Source of the DNA: CAYLNK01 sp964384675
GTDB taxonomy: Bacteria > Acidobacteriota > Thermoanaerobaculia > UBA5066
Assembly: GCA_964384675.1 (NCBI GenBank)
Contig: CAYLNK010000161.1
Coordinates: forward strand, 1-14,131
DNA: 14,131 bases
Reading direction: 5' to 3'
The notes beneath the pieces are model-generated. The model was not told the DNA's origin. It did no database searches and was given only the letters and a program-made list of their open reading frames with translations. The position numbers and the translations under genes are program-made. Positions 13,718 to 14,131 of the stretch are shown piece after piece (position 1 is the first letter of the stretch; each line of letters begins with the position of its first letter).

Positions 13718-14131
13718 ATGCCCGACGCGCCGTCTCCAGTGGATCCGCCGAGGGTCGCGTTCGCCCCGCCGCGGGACGGCCTCGCTCTCTTCACGCACGA
13801 TGCCCGGATCGCCGCCTGGGCCGAGCGCCTCTGGGAACGCGGGGCCATCGACGAGCGGGCCATCCGGCTCGACGTCGAGGTGTTCGCCGGACCCGCCCCC
13901 GAGGATCCGCTTCCCGAACGCAACCTCCGCTGGACCGTCGGCGAGGAGCGCTTCGCGGCGGGAATCGGGGACTCGCTCCGCATCGAGATCTCCGAGCGCC
14001 CCGCCCGCATCGACGTTCGCCTCGCCGCCGGGCTGCTCGACGCCGCGCCGCGGACCGCCATCCGCTACGCCCTCGAGGTGCCGGTCGCCGTCCTCCTCGC
14101 CCGGCGCGCCTTCACCGGCTCCCCCAGGGCC
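13718..14131 (+). CDS. protein of unknown function, N-terminal part (runs off window)
   Basis: From ATG 13718 the frame is open for 138 codons to the window end. Visible segments are a Pro-rich start (MPDAPSPVDPPRVAFAPPRD), a helix RIAAWAERLWERGAID, strands IRLDVEVFAGP and LRWTVGEERFAAGIGDSLRI, then IEISERPARIDVRLAAGLLD and a hydrophobic helix IRYALEVPVAVLLARRAF. This layout, with a strand-rich N-terminus and then a helix just before the edge, is reminiscent of HprK-related kinase-like proteins in which a P-loop follows, but no P-loop is reached here, so I leave it unassigned. There is no good Shine-Dalgarno; TAAGCT at 13703-13708 would fit a short-leader or leaderless start. It is divergent from the repeat-protein gene with a 163-bp gap. 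The long minus-strand frame over the same bases (13702-14061) is Arg/Ser-rich and reads as a shadow. Confidence 0.6.
   Translation, partial: MPDAPSPVDPPRVAFAPPRDGLALFTHDARIAAWAERLWERGAIDERAIRLDVEVFAGPAPEDPLPERNLRWTVGEERFAAGIGDSLRIEISERPARIDVRLAAGLLDAAPRTAIRYALEVPVAVLLARRAFTGSPRA

Overview
The window is very GC-rich and codes densely on both strands. There are no tRNA, rRNA, CRISPR or transposase signals. Gene content and style suggest a Gram-negative, Acidobacteriota-like soil or sediment bacterium: an exported protein with a LolA/RseB-like look, a very long chain of carboxypeptidase-regulatory-like (beta-sandwich) domains beside an outer-membrane barrel, and a compact three-subunit molybdenum hydroxylase. 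The phylum is inferred from gene style only.

Left part (1-1666, minus strand): a GAF-domain protein cut by the window edge, preceded on the same strand by an exported protein of unknown function. A 131-bp divergent intergenic region (1667-1797) holds a perfect 18-bp inverted repeat. Its right arm contains the ribosome binding site of the first plus-strand gene.

Middle part (1798-7132, plus strand): a tightly packed series comprising a small charged protein, a TIGR01777/YfcH-type nucleotide-sugar epimerase-like SDR, the three subunits of a xanthine dehydrogenase-family enzyme in the order molybdenum, [2Fe-2S], FAD, and a small CxxC/CxxC protein. The enzyme genes overlap or abut, so they are surely co-translated. 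The substrate cannot be read from sequence, and no maturation factor (XdhC type) is present in the window. A perfect 16-bp palindrome matching the CRP/FNR-family core TGTGA-N6-TCACA covers the stop of the FAD gene, 36 bp before the small CxxC/CxxC gene.

Right part (7175-13554, minus strand): reading leftward, a 1391-residue exported protein built from about 14 tandem beta-sandwich repeats (TTG start with a strong Shine-Dalgarno), then a 449-residue outer-membrane beta-barrel 44 bp downstream, then after a 192-bp gap a small SAM-dependent methyltransferase. The repeat protein and barrel look like one envelope system whose function is unknown. At the right edge a divergent plus-strand gene starts (13718) and runs off the window.

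The most interesting unexplained items are the hairpin that would hide a ribosome binding site (1736-1791), the CRP-like palindrome (6691-6706), and the repeat-protein/barrel pair with Gly/Met-rich inserts in its central repeats. None of the enzymes is itself new at family level.
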